64,000 bases of DNA from Suillus spraguei (taxonomy: Eukaryota > Basidiomycota > Agaricomycetes > Boletales > Suillaceae), in NCBI GenBank assembly GCA_016800925.1, contig JABCPU010000185.1:62001-126000 (forward strand). Reading direction: 5' to 3'. The translations under genes and the position numbers were made by a program. The notes below the pieces were generated by a model. It was not told where the DNA came from, searched no databases, and saw only the letters and a list, made by a program, of their open reading frames with translations. Within the stretch, counting starts at the first letter, position 1; each line of letters begins with the position of its first letter. Of this stretch, positions 47,578 to 57,424 are shown piece after piece.

Positions 47578-48248
47578 TACTTTGGCCAGTCCTTTATCAT
47601 GTTACATATATGTCACTCACAACTTAGGTCAAAAAAGAAAAAAGTTATCCCCCTTCCGGTCATACCAAATTGATTCCATTACACAATGTATGTCTATACT
47701 CTCATTCAATGTCAGCAAGCATGAGACAACAATCAAATGATCGTCCTTCCCGTACCATCAGCCCAGGCCAATTTTCTTCAGACATCCACGTCCCTCGGGT
47801 GACGCGGAGGTCAAGCGGGATCATCGATCAGCAGTCGTCACGGGCTTCGTAAATGCCGTGAATAGTAATGACTTGGATGTGTCACTGGACTGGCGTGCCA
47901 GGGGCTGGCAACCTGCCTCTGGCAGACGGAATCTAGTATAGACTCAACTTGATGAATATTACCTGCGACAACGCCCGAAGATTTTACTCCTGTCATGCAA
48001 ATGGTGACACCATCCAGTGGGTACCTTACTCCATTACCAGCGCATACGTTGCCATTTGTGGCTCTCCCTTCAACTGGGTGAGCCTTTGACTTTCACGCAG
48101 GTGCACTGTTACTGTCTCACCTTTACTCACCGGCTATCTTTGTCATTGTCGGATAACGTATGTTACAGTAGCAACGCAGGGAATGTGATATTAGCAAAGT
48201 CTTATAATCCTTCATTCGTCTCTGCAGATAGACGCATTTAATATTCTA

Positions 48249-48267
48249 ATAGGGGAGTTCACAGTTG
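48249..48267 (+). repeat. 19-bp direct repeat, copy 1
   Basis: ATAGGGGAGTTCACAGTTG occurs here and at 48422-48440, 173 bp apart. Both copies are soon followed by a GTTTTTCACC segment. It could be an element end or a duplicated fragment. Confidence 0.6.
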
Positions 48268-48421
48268 CGTTTTTGTTTTTCACCGAATTTGTCGCTTTGT
48301 TGTTCACCTCTATCACCTGGGTGGCCAACGGTTTAGAAATCGCAACGGCATGCTCCGTCGGAGTCTGAATTTGGCTCTCTCATAGACCGGGTTTAGGTGA
48401 TGATATGTACATACTTATATT

Positions 48422-48440
48422 ATAGGGGAGTTCACAGTTG
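48422..48440 (+). repeat. 19-bp direct repeat, copy 2
   Basis: Second copy of the repeat at 48249-48267. It is followed by two related segments (CACCCAAAAG and ACACCCAAAAG) within 45 bp. Confidence 0.6.
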
Positions 48441-48844
48441 GTGTTTTTCACCCAAAAGTTTTGACATCAGAAAAACACCCAAAAGCACTGAATCATGTTG
48501 GCCAAACCCCATTGTTCATGCATTGGTCAGCAAATTTGTTGGATCTCTTAAAAGTCTGCTGACACAGCAACAAACATTATATAATCCATGCAGGTGGCTG
48601 CGATAACAGCAAGATTGATTTATTGTACCACTTCACCATGCCTCATAGCACACCATGAGCACAAGCTATTCAAGCTGTATATGATGCTTATGTTTAAATC
48701 TTATCACCTATTAGAGCTGGAGAATGACACTGTTTCTAGTGTCTATGACATGGCAGGAGACAACAAAGAGAGGATAGTCCATGACATAGGTATTTATATG
48801 TAGTCAGGACTATCCAAGCAGCAAATGATGACAAAGGGTGGAAT

Positions 48845-49185
48845 TGTCATATACTCATATCTGGACATGATCTCTAATCTGACTTCCCAGAAGTCCAGAA
48901 GTCCAGACCTGGATCTCCTGCGCTTCCCCTCTTCAATATCTGGATGTCCGGACCTATGCTCCTCTCTATCTCCTGATCTATCTCCATTTGTAATATCTCT
49001 GTTTGTACACTCACAAGTCTGGCTCTCTGTCACAAATTCCAAATACAAATCATTATTCCTTCTTGAATTTCCCTAAAGCGTCTAAACCCAGTGCTAAGAC
49101 AAACCCTATTTCTACCAAAATCCCTATATCTGCTTCTATAACTGAACTCCCTGATGAAGATGAAGAAATCTTCTATGATACTATG

Positions 49186-49216
<31 letters not shown>

Positions 49217-49956
49217 TATCATGTGATCTTAGAATCTTCTAGAACTATGATGTCATTATGATATCATCACTATGTCACAACCATTACATCATACGATTCT
49301 TATTTCTATTTTATGATTGGCTAGTAGTTTCAGACTCAGTTTGTATCTCAGTTTCAATATGTGTATATAGTTAGCTAGTTTTGCTGTAGTAGTTCTTTAG
49401 TTCAAACCTCTTGTATCTACATTGTAGCAACCAGATGTCACTGCTCCTCTCTCTTCTCTTGTGATAACCTTAGTTTGAGTCCTAGTCTCTGCCCCTGCCT
49501 TAAGTGGTTATAAGGGTTTTGACACTCTCTGGCTATCTCTATATTCCATCTGCTTACTGATCTGTTACTTCACTTTATCTCTGAGTTTCATTTACTTATG
49601 TTCCATTAGACTCTGCATATGGTTTGTACATAGCTTTGTACTGTGCTGACAGATCTTTCTGTAACTAACTATAGTATACAAACCACCTGTAAATCTCCGT
49701 AGTACATCAGTTAAAATATCAACTTAGTTATACTCATTCCTCTGGACTTAGTCCACCTCTGAATCTCTTCCGGACTTGAGCCTAGTCTCTTGTCTATCTC
49801 CGGACCTTGGATCTCCGTCCTCGGTCACACCTCTGGCTCTACCTTCAGGTAGTCTTTATATTGTTTGTTTCTACTCTGGACTTTGTCTGTAGTAGCCATT
49901 AGTCTTCCCTGTTCCTACATCTGGAAGTCTGCCAGACTTCACGTCCCTATATCCAG
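48845..49956 (+). repeat. LTR family A, copy 1 (left part)
   Basis: Begins TGTCATATACTC and resembles the solo LTR at 56212-56980: the same start, the shared AAACCAC..TAGATCTCCGTAG-like zone (about 49680-49710 versus about 56566-56584), and Cys/Thr-type 'CCGGACTT' words. It is interrupted at 49957 by another LTR. The five bases before it (GGAAT) may be the target site. It is longer than the copy at 56212, so it has extra internal sequence. Confidence 0.55.
49186..49215 (+). repeat. AGATA microsatellite, six units
   Basis: Six perfect copies of AGATA. The flanks ATACTAT and ATAGTATC are inverted to each other. Confidence 0.9.
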
Positions 49957-50922
49957 TGTAACGAACATATCGGTGCTGGCCTCGAAACCCTACCTTTTAG
50001 CACTCGTCTCACATCTATAGGAGTTACCACTTGTCCATGGCCATCTTACCCCTTTAGCATTGCTGGCGGCATCCCACGCTTACCACACACCATACTGACT
50101 GCCACACCACATTCCATGTACCGATGTCCTTCCATGTCCTTGCCACATCTGCATAGCTCCATTTGGTGCGTAGTTTGTTTTATGTTTGTTATCACTGATT
50201 CCATGGCAAGTCTTATTACATGTTGCCTCGTGCTGCAGCTGCCTCGTGCTACATTTACATATGGTGGTTACTGCACTCGAGCACTACTGATCTCGCCTAA
50301 AGCATTCCAAGTACATATGATTTAGGATATAAGCACTGTGTACCCCGCACGATACAGTACCTGATTTGTACCTTATTTTCACTGTACTATAGGTCAGGAT
50401 TAGTGTCTAGCTCTGGATCTTCCCAGTAGTGGACTTAGTCTTTAAAGTTCCTTACCGCTCGTTAATTGATTTTGCTCGTTCACTGTTACTGCTGGCACAC
50501 CGCTAGATTCTTGACCCCTATTCTGACTGAACTTCATGCTCACTGCTACTTTACCGCTGGAAGTACCGTGGTTTTCTTTACTGTTTCTTTGCACCACTCG
50601 CAATCTTACCGCTACCACTGATATCATTGCTTGTCACTGCTCGCTCGACGCTACAGTTACTGACATTGTTTCAATGATGCTAGTACCGCTACTTACCATG
50701 CTAATTCCTGCAGCATCATCGCTAGCTGTGGCAGCTTACTGCTGACTACAACACTACATTCACTCACTGTTTTGACTTGGATTAGACTATACTAACAGGC
50801 ATTCCCCTTTAGGGTCGAACACTCTTGTTTGACAAGTGAAGCAGACTAGACGGAGCGCAAGACCACACATACTAACTTAGGAGGTAGTTTATCTACAGCC
50901 CATGTTAGGTTGTATCTTTACA
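49957..50922 (+). repeat. Solo LTR, family B (TGTAAC..TTTACA), inserted in LTR family A
   Basis: 966 bp starting TGTAACGAAC and ending ATCTTTACA, flanked by CCAG on both sides (49953-49956 and 50923-50926). Beyond the right CCAG the sequence resumes family A, as judged by comparison with the copy at 56212. It is rich in the word ACCGC, as is the palindromic block at 51.6-53.2 kb and the minus-strand gypsy element, so it may belong to that element's family. Boundaries are inferred from the termini and the 4-bp repeat. Confidence 0.5.
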
Positions 50923-50926
50923 CCAG

Positions 50927-51020
50927 ACTTCCTCCAGATGAGCATGACCCTATAGAAATTAAGGGCACCATACTCGGCAAAGGGCACAGTGCAAAAGCTG
51001 AGGCCAAGCCCTTCTGGTCT
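50927..51020 (+). repeat. LTR family A, copy 1 (right part)
   Basis: The segment AAAGGGCACAGTGCAAAAG then CTGAGGCCAAGCCCTTCTGG corresponds to the 3' part of the 56212-56980 LTR (GGGGCACAGTGT..GAGGCCAAAGCCCTTCGG). It stops short of the full end. Confidence 0.55.
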
Positions 51021-51023
51021 GAC

Positions 51024-51064
51024 TGTCATATACCATATTTCTGATCTCCAATCTGATCAGATCC
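51024..51064 (+). repeat. LTR family A, 5' end fragment
   Basis: TGTCATATACCATATTTCTG is nearly the start of the 56212 LTR. It directly follows the right part of copy 1, giving an end-to-start junction, and is cut after about 40 bp by the tandem block. Confidence 0.5.
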
Positions 51065-51067
51065 AAT

Positions 51068-51580
51068 GTAGCAAATAAAGTCATGCTGACTGTCAAACCC
51101 CCGTTTTCGACAAGTGTCTTGTTACCGTCTGTGGCGGCAACCAAATAATTCCCTTATAGCAAGCATATAGCCTTTTTGCTCTGCTAAGGTGGAACCGTAC
51201 TTATTCCATGGACCCTTACTGGATCCTCATGCCGATGCCCTCATGTCCCATCCAATTCCGTCTAGATCCATTGGTGCGTAGTTACTTTGCTTCTGCCATT
51301 ACTAAACCTATGGCAGGATTTACCTTATGCCTCAAGGGGCCGCTGCACGCTGTGAGCCTCTTTACTAATACCCTGTTTATTTTCTATCTATCTTGCTACT
51401 GGACTCACCTAATTATCTTATATGCGCACAAATATGTTCAAAGGACTCATCATACATACCGTTACCATTACTTCCCATTACATCCTGTCTCTTGGACTTA
51501 GTATCAGAACGCTCACTAGTTGGAATCTATTTGCCTTTGAACTTCTCTCTGTTCAAAACTTGCTCATTGATTTAACCGCT
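51068..51580 (+). repeat. Tandem repeat unit 1 (about 513 bp)
   Basis: Starts GTAGCAAATAAAGTCATGCTG and runs to TGATTTAACCGCT. It is repeated directly at 51581-52090 with scattered changes. Shared inner landmarks include CCTTACTGGATCCTC and CATTGGTGCGTAGTTAC. Confidence 0.8.
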
Positions 51581-52090
51581 GTAGCGAGAAAAGTCATGCT
51601 GACTGTCAAAACCCCGTTTTCGATGAGCGTCTTGTTAACGTCTGCAGCGGCAACTGAAGGATTTCCTTATAGCGACAAAATAGCCTTTCTGCTCCGCTAA
51701 GGCGGAACTGTTCTTCTCCTGTGAACCCTTACTGGATCCTCGTGCCGATGCCCTCATGTCCTGTCCTATTCCATCTAGAATCCATTGGTGCGTAGTTACC
51801 TCGCTTCCGCCGTTACTAAACCTATGGCAGCATTTACCTTACATCTCAAGGGCCGTTGCACGCTGTGCGCCTCTTTATTAAGTACCCTGTTTATTTTCTT
51901 TCTTGCTACCGGACTCGCATAGCTATCTCATATGTGCTTGCATATGTTAAAAAGGACTGAACATACATACCATTACTTTTACTTCCCATTACATCCCTTC
52001 ACTAGGACTTAGTATCGAAACGCTCGCTAGTCGCAATCAATTTGCCTTTGAACTTTTCTCCGTTCGAACTTCGCTCACTGATTTAACCGC
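51581..52090 (+). repeat. Tandem repeat unit 2 (about 510 bp), also part of the palindrome's left arm
   Basis: Starts GTAGCGAGAAAAGTCATGCTG and ends TGATTTAACCGCC. Direct copy of 51068-51580. The same start occurs inverted at 53157. Confidence 0.8.
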
Positions 52091-53157
52091 CGGTGACTTT
52101 ACCACTCGAAGTACCACGCAACTTTACTGCTTGAAGTACCGTGCGACTTTTGACTTCACTACTCGTAACTGGACCATGGCCAGTGATCTTGCTGGGTCGT
52201 TTTCTCTCACTTCTGCATTCTCACTCATACAGAGTTGCCATTACCACTACCGCACTGCCGGTGGAAACAACATTTTCATCTCACTCAAGTAACTTTGTTC
52301 TTGTTCTCACTAGCTAACCGTTGCAGCTATCCTTACCACACGAGTACCACTGGCATTGCACTAGTACCACCAATATACCGCTACCACTGCTAACCTCGGA
52401 AGTCGGAAATCTCATTGCCATATTAGTACTTCATTGTTTCCTTCACACTAACTTTAAAGGAATTGCTTCTATTTGCAGTCCTCTTGGGTTGAACATCTCA
52501 CTCGCACCTTCAGTAGGATTAACGCTGTGCTTATACTTAGGCCAGTGCTAATCCTACTGAAGGCGCGAGTGAGATGTTTGACCCAAGAGGACTGCAAATA
52601 GAAGCAATTCCTTCAAAGTTAGTGTGAAGGAAACAATGAAGTACTAATATGGCAATGAGATTTCCGACTTCCAGGGTTAGCGGCGGTAGCGGTATATTGG
52701 CGGTACTAGTGCGATGCCAGCGGTACTCGTGTGGTAAGGATAGCTGCAACGGTTAGCTAGCGAGAACAAGAACAAAGTTACTTGAGCGAGACGAAAATGT
52801 TGTTTCCACCGGCAGTGCGGTAGCGGTAATGGCAACTCTGTACGAGCGAGAATGCAGAAGTGAGAGAAAACGACCCAGCAAGATCACTGGCCATGGTCCG
52901 GTTACAAGTAGTGAAGTCGAAAGTTGCGCGGTACTTCGAGCGGTAAAGTCACCGGCGGTTAAATCAGTGAGCGAAGTTTGAATGGAGAAAGGTTCAAAGC
53001 CAAATTTAAGGGTTCACGGGAGAAGAACAGTTCTGCCTTAGTGGAGCAAAAAGGCTATTTCATCGCTATAAGGAAATCCTTCGGTTGCCGCTGCAGATGT
53101 TAATGGGACGCTCGTTGAAAATGGGGTTTTGACAGTCAGCATGACTTTTCTTGCTAC
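51581..53157. repeat. Large imperfect palindrome centred near 52535
   Basis: The right arm (about 52545-53157) is the reverse complement of the left arm (51581 to about 52525). The arms read alike from the centre outwards: CTACTGAAGG(T/C)GCGAGTGAGAT, the CTATTTGCAGTCCTCTTGG zone, and finally GTAGC(G/A)AGAAAAGTCATGC. The centre is a short loop between AGGATTA and TAATCCT-like ends. The right arm lacks a roughly 310-bp stretch of the left arm (about 51731-52041). Because of the mirror, two nearly equal open frames appear on opposite strands (52321-52551 and 52749-52537); both are artefacts of the repeat. Confidence 0.85.
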
Positions 53158-53363
53158 ATCCGCTGGGCACTTTGAATATTGACTGTCCCTGGTCAAACGT
53201 ACCATATGTAAGACTTAACATTCCTGCAACTTGCAAGCATGTGCGTGATGCGTGGTATGCGGAGTTTTACGAAGCATGATTAGCGGTGAACTCGTGGTAT
53301 CATGGGAAGGGGATAATGATGAACATGAGGTGCGTTATGCGGTGGTTACAAGTGAGGAGCTGC

Positions 53364-53370
53364 TATAAAT
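53364..53370 (+). promoter_or_regulatory. TATA box upstream of the zinc-cluster-like ORF
   Basis: TATAAAT 42 bp before the ATG at 53412. Position and sequence fit a core promoter; use is not shown. Confidence 0.5.
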
Positions 53371-53411
53371 GACTGGCATACCCATGATGCCTTGCTTGTC
53401 TTTGCTACAGC

Positions 53412-54539
53412 ATGTCTCTCTTTGACCTTGGTTCCGACCTTTGCCCTGAGGCCGTTGCCTTGGTTGAGAAGTTTGCCGCGATCCACGCTAAGGTCAAAGC
53501 GCTGACCAAGTGCGTCCTTGAGGACCATGAGGACTTAGCTGCTGAGAAGAAGCAGTGGATGAACGAGTGGACTCTTGCTATGGTAAGCGACTATTGGCGG
53601 TGTTCTGTGTCTTTGCTCATTTCTACGGTATAGGGCGCGATGGCGAAGTGTCATTTGGATGGGAAGACATATAGCCTGGCATTGGTCTTGCCGCCGGCAG
53701 AGAATGTCACAGGGCTGGAAGCCAGTAAGGTGTACAATCGGTGGACTGAGCAGGTTCACGCAGCTTTACTTGCCGTGAAGAGTAAGCATGAGCAAGAGAA
53801 GTTAGCCGCCGCCACTGATGAGAAGGGCAAGGAGAAGGAAGTTGCTGTGGTAGATGTGCCAATGAAGGCGGTTACCAGCGGTGATGCGGAGGGCACTGAG
53901 GGTACTTCGGTAAGTTCTTGCTATCTCTCTTTTGCTTGCCTTAACTTATGCGCTATTTCTAGTGTCCAAAGCCACGCCTCAGGATTGGTAGGAGACCTGG
54001 TGACATTGTGTACTCGAAGCTGTGTGAGCACTGCGCTTGTCAGAAGATACTCTGCTCCGGCGAACGTGGGTATAGCTGCTGGCCGTGCCACAAGCTGAAG
54101 ACTGGCTGCGTCCAATCCAGATACTTCGGTAGTAAGTTCTGCGCATGTCTAACTTCTAACCTTGTTAACTTGTTTGTAGAGCGTAAGGCCAAGTCTACGG
54201 CAAAGACACCGCCTACTGCCGGCAATAGCAGTAGTGGTAAGGCTGGTAGTGAAGTTACCGCTGGTGGTCCGCCTGAAGCGGCAATAGAGCTGACAGAAGG
54301 GGAGGAGAGAAGTCGCTAGGCAAGTCACTGAGGACTCTGACATGGAGGATGAAGCGGAATTCCAGCGACAGCTGGATGAGCTGCATGCCGTTCCTGACCT
54401 TTTCTTCTTGGCTGACGCTGAGATGCGGAAGCTGGATGCATGGTACGTGCAGATGCAAGGCCTGATGAAAGAGATGGCCACAAGCATGAAGTATATTCAT
54501 GGCTATCTGGACTGCATCAAGAAAGCGTGCAGTGATTGA
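53412..54539 (+). CDS. Retroelement-associated ORF with a Cys cluster, probably frameshifted
   Basis: Four or five exons. ATG 53412 gives MSLFDLGSDLCPEAVALVEK, a helical segment to MNEWTLAM; an intron to 53634; AMAKCHLDGKTYSLALVLPP..NRWTEQVHAALLAVKSKHEQEK; an intron to about 53962; then CPKPRLRIGRRPGDIVYSKL followed by CEHCACQKILC and SCWPCHKLKTGC, a Cys pattern (CX2CX5C..CX2CX6C) like the small zinc clusters of mushroom repeat-linked proteins. After another intron come a Ser/Gly/Thr-rich part, then a stop at 54317. The acidic C-terminal helix (DMEDEAEFQRQLDELHAVPD.. to TGA 54537-54539) continues in the next frame, as if one extra base lies near 54311. It runs opposite to the gypsy element and faces its integrase. 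Function unknown; nucleic-acid binding is a guess. Confidence 0.6.
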
Positions 54540-55201
54540 GTACTTAGCATCTCTCTTCCTCTGTACCATATACTTGTATACATACTGTAGCGCATGCATA
54601 CAAGTCTGTCTCCTGTGGTTGTACTGCCAGTAAGGCAAAGTGAGTCGGCGGTCCTGTCCAAATGTCCCATGTCCATATCCAAATTTCAGTACTAGTCCAT
54701 TGAGTGCCTGTGTGATATAGTAAAGGTAAATGAGTGCTCGTGTAAGATGAGACTAGAGTGAAAGTATGGCCAAAATTGCGAGTTGCTGCTCGTCTTGTCT
54801 TCATTGTTGTGCTTCCTACTTCTATTCCTGCATGATACCGCTGTGAGCGTGATGTCCTTGGTTCTGTGAAATGTGCATGGTGCACTGCCTCCGCGGTAGA
54901 AGGAAATATGTACGGTAATGATCAGTGCGCGGTATGAGTCCATTCTTTGCAGTCCATTGCAGTATTATCTTTGATATAAGAGTCTGTGCGCTGTTAGCAT
55001 GTAGCATAGGTAAGTGAGATCTAGAGAGCAGAGACTTTGATAAGAGAAACTGAGACACCAGACAAAACCCGGGGTAAACTGAGACTATTGTACTGAGCGG
55101 TATTTGTTTTTGTGTTTTTTGTGTTTTTCTGGGAGTGCATGGTATTAGAGAGCAGTGGTATGATAACAAGTGTCGATAGTAGCGGTATGGGATAGGTGAG
55201 G
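54540..55201. other. Stretch between the zinc-cluster ORF and the integrase end
   Basis: About 0.66 kb with no supported gene. Several overlapping minus-strand frames lack any domain. A 3' untranslated part of the gypsy element is expected here, but I could not find a polypurine tract plus LTR start with confidence. Confidence 0.4.
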
Positions 55202-56206
55202 TTAAGCGTCGGTGCTGAAGCCAATGTCTTCATCTGCTGGCTCATCATCATCTTCTCCTGCCAATGAGTCCAATGCTTCTTCGTCTAGACCGGTGATGCT
55301 AGTAACTGAAAGTTTAGTATTGGTACGTGGGTGATAAGGGATCAAGCGGAATGCTGCATAACACAGTTTGGATATGCTGCCATCTAGCTTGGCTAGCCAG
55401 TATGAGCCACCATTGGTACAACGCACAACTACCATTGGACCGAGGTACTGCAGCTTCGTCTTTCGACTCAGCTCATACTTGATCTTGGAATTATGCACTA
55501 AGACTAACATGCCTGGGGTGAAGTTATAGTCTTTGATAGTAGCACCGTACCGGCGCTCAAATTGCTGTACCGAATTGAGCCTAGCCTTGGTGACTTTGTC
55601 TCTGATGCCACAGAGATCTTCTTGCTGTTTCTGTAACTGCCGTGCGCAGTAAGCGATGAGATCGGTGGTAGAGAACATCTCTTGACCAGGTAGGTCTACT
55701 AGAAAGGTACTTTCAGCGAGATCAAATGAAAAGATTGGCTCGACACCATGAACCATAAAATATGGTGATAGCCCAGTGTCATGATGAATGGTAACATGCT
55801 CAGCCCAGAACACAGTATGAACGGTCTGGTACCAGCGGGACTCGTCCCCCTCACAACTTTTCATGATGGCCTCCTGGACATTGTAATGATGCCGCTTGAC
55901 AATGCCATTGGCTTGCGAGTTGAAAAGAAAAATGCGGATTGGGTGAATCCCGTAGCGGTTAGCTAACTCTTCTACCGCCGCAATGAAAGCTGGCCCATTG
56001 TCAGTAACGATCTCAGTGATAGGTCCCCACCAACACAGAAGCTCCTCAAAAATGAAGGCACTAATGGTCCTGGTGTTTTCCTTGCGTAGCATATGCCATT
56101 CTGGGTAGCCGGTAAGAGCACAGCACGCTTGAACTAAGCGATCAAATCCGCCGGCTTTCAGCATCATCATAGTGTCAAGGTGTGCGCGCCTAAAGATACA
56201 GGGACG
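55202..56206 (-). pseudogene. Gypsy element 1 integrase core and C-terminus
   Basis: Reads from FRRAHLDTMMMLKAGGFDRL through ALTGYPEWHMLRKENTRTI, then WWGPITEIVTDNGPAFIAAV (second Asp of DDE in TDNG), RYGIHPIRIFLFNSQANGIV KRHHY (the third acid position reads Lys where families have Glu: NGIVERxHY), and the C-terminal block GMLVLVHNSKIKYELSRKTK and LQYLGPMVVVRCTNGGSYWL. It ends in an acidic tail without a chromodomain. The loss of the catalytic Glu would make it inactive. Confidence 0.8.
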
Positions 56207-56985
56207 GTTGTGTCATATACCATACTTCTAATCTCAGATCCGATCATATCCGTCCAGATCCGATCGTTTCCATATCCGTCCGGTCCACAGATCCTGTCCG
56301 GACCACCCATCCGAATGTACTCACTTCTCGCACCTTAACTCCCTGGTGAACATCTGCGTCTATCTCCTTTCGTCATTTCTCCTACTACCGGTACTCCGGC
56401 TGTTTACATTTCCGTCCTGTGTTACTGATCCGTTTCCTGTGTTCATTTCCGATTCATGCTTACTGATCTGCTGTGCAATAACTAATAGACTTCCGTTACA
56501 CTTCGTACATAGCCCTCGGTCCCGGACTTGTTAATTATCCGTCTTAGATACTTACTGTATATAAACCACTTATAGATCTCCGTAGAACCTTAGTTCGAAT
56601 ATCATCTTAGATTCTACTCATTCTGCCTCCTCCGGACTTAAGCCACTCTCCGCTTCAAGTCACCTTCCGAGACTTAGGATTGACTCCTATAGTCTATACC
56701 TCCGACTCTATCTTCGGATAGTCCATCTCCATTAGTTTCTAGTTAGGAACTCGTTCTGAAACTAGCCTTAGTCTCTGTCCTCTCCTTACGTTCCGAATTA
56801 CCTTCGGACGTATTATATCCGACACCTTCGGACACCCGGATCCGTCACGCAACCCCTTCCGGGCCTTTCAGACGAATAACTCCTCCCTGAAATAAGGGGC
56901 ATTACTTGAGAAAGGGGCACAGTGTACGAACTGAGGCCAAAGCCCTTCGGATCTCTCTACCCTTGAGTACAGTCTTAACAGGTTG
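56207..56985 (+). repeat. Solo LTR, family A, 769 bp, with 5-bp target duplication GGTTG
   Basis: The LTR runs 56212-56980 (TGTCATATACC..AGTCTTAACA) with GGTTG on each side (56207-56211 and 56981-56985). It splits the integrase between the H2C2 domain (ending HIPPT) and the core. No internal retroelement genes lie between its ends, so it is a solo LTR left by recombination. It is related to the LTR at 48845. Confidence 0.85.
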
Positions 56986-57328
56986 GCGGTATGTGCAAGC
57001 GGCAAGTCTGCCTGATCTGGCACTCGTGACAAGTCCTGTTGTACCATTTGATATTGTCAATAATATATGACCACCAAAAACACAAAAGAAGTCTAGCGTG
57101 AGTCACAAATACTCCCTTATGACCTAAGTCGTCGTGCGCTTCCTTCAGAATATGCAAGTGCTTAGCTGCTGGTATGACTAGCTGATGTTTGCCAAGCGAT
57201 TGCTGCTGGAAGAGGCTATCCCCCAACATGAAGTACCGAACAAGTGTTCTGATGAAGGACGTAAATTCCTTGTCAGTCAAGTTCACTGGCCGCTTGCGGT
57301 CAGTCAGGAATCGCTGAATTACCAGCAT
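56986..57328 (-). pseudogene. Gypsy element 1 integrase H2C2 domain
   Basis: Minus-strand segment with the integrase zinc-binding domain: HILKEAHDDLGHKGVFVTHA (the H..H part) followed by WYNRTCHECQIRQT (the CX2C part) and ending HIPPT at the solo LTR. Upstream it is joined out of frame to the RNase H frame. Confidence 0.8.
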
Positions 57329-57424
57329 ATGTTCATCTTGGGCTTGAGCGGCCTCAGAATGCAGGATTACGATGCCATCGCTATTGTGGGTTACAGTATC
57401 TAAACATGCGAGTAACGTGGGTGG

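Larger units (their letters stand above)
47578..48844. other. Intergenic, left border of the transposon island
   Basis: About 1.3 kb without a supported gene. It contains a 19-bp direct repeat (listed separately) and AT-rich sequence that may be decayed transposon. Confidence 0.45.

Noticed and set aside
49186..49215. GATA-factor binding cluster
   Set aside because: The GATA words come from a simple AGATA microsatellite in LTR sequence; no gene lies nearby to regulate.
52321..52749. Two nearly equal small proteins on opposite strands
   Set aside because: Both come from the same sequence mirrored in the palindrome; the frames are short and have no domain.
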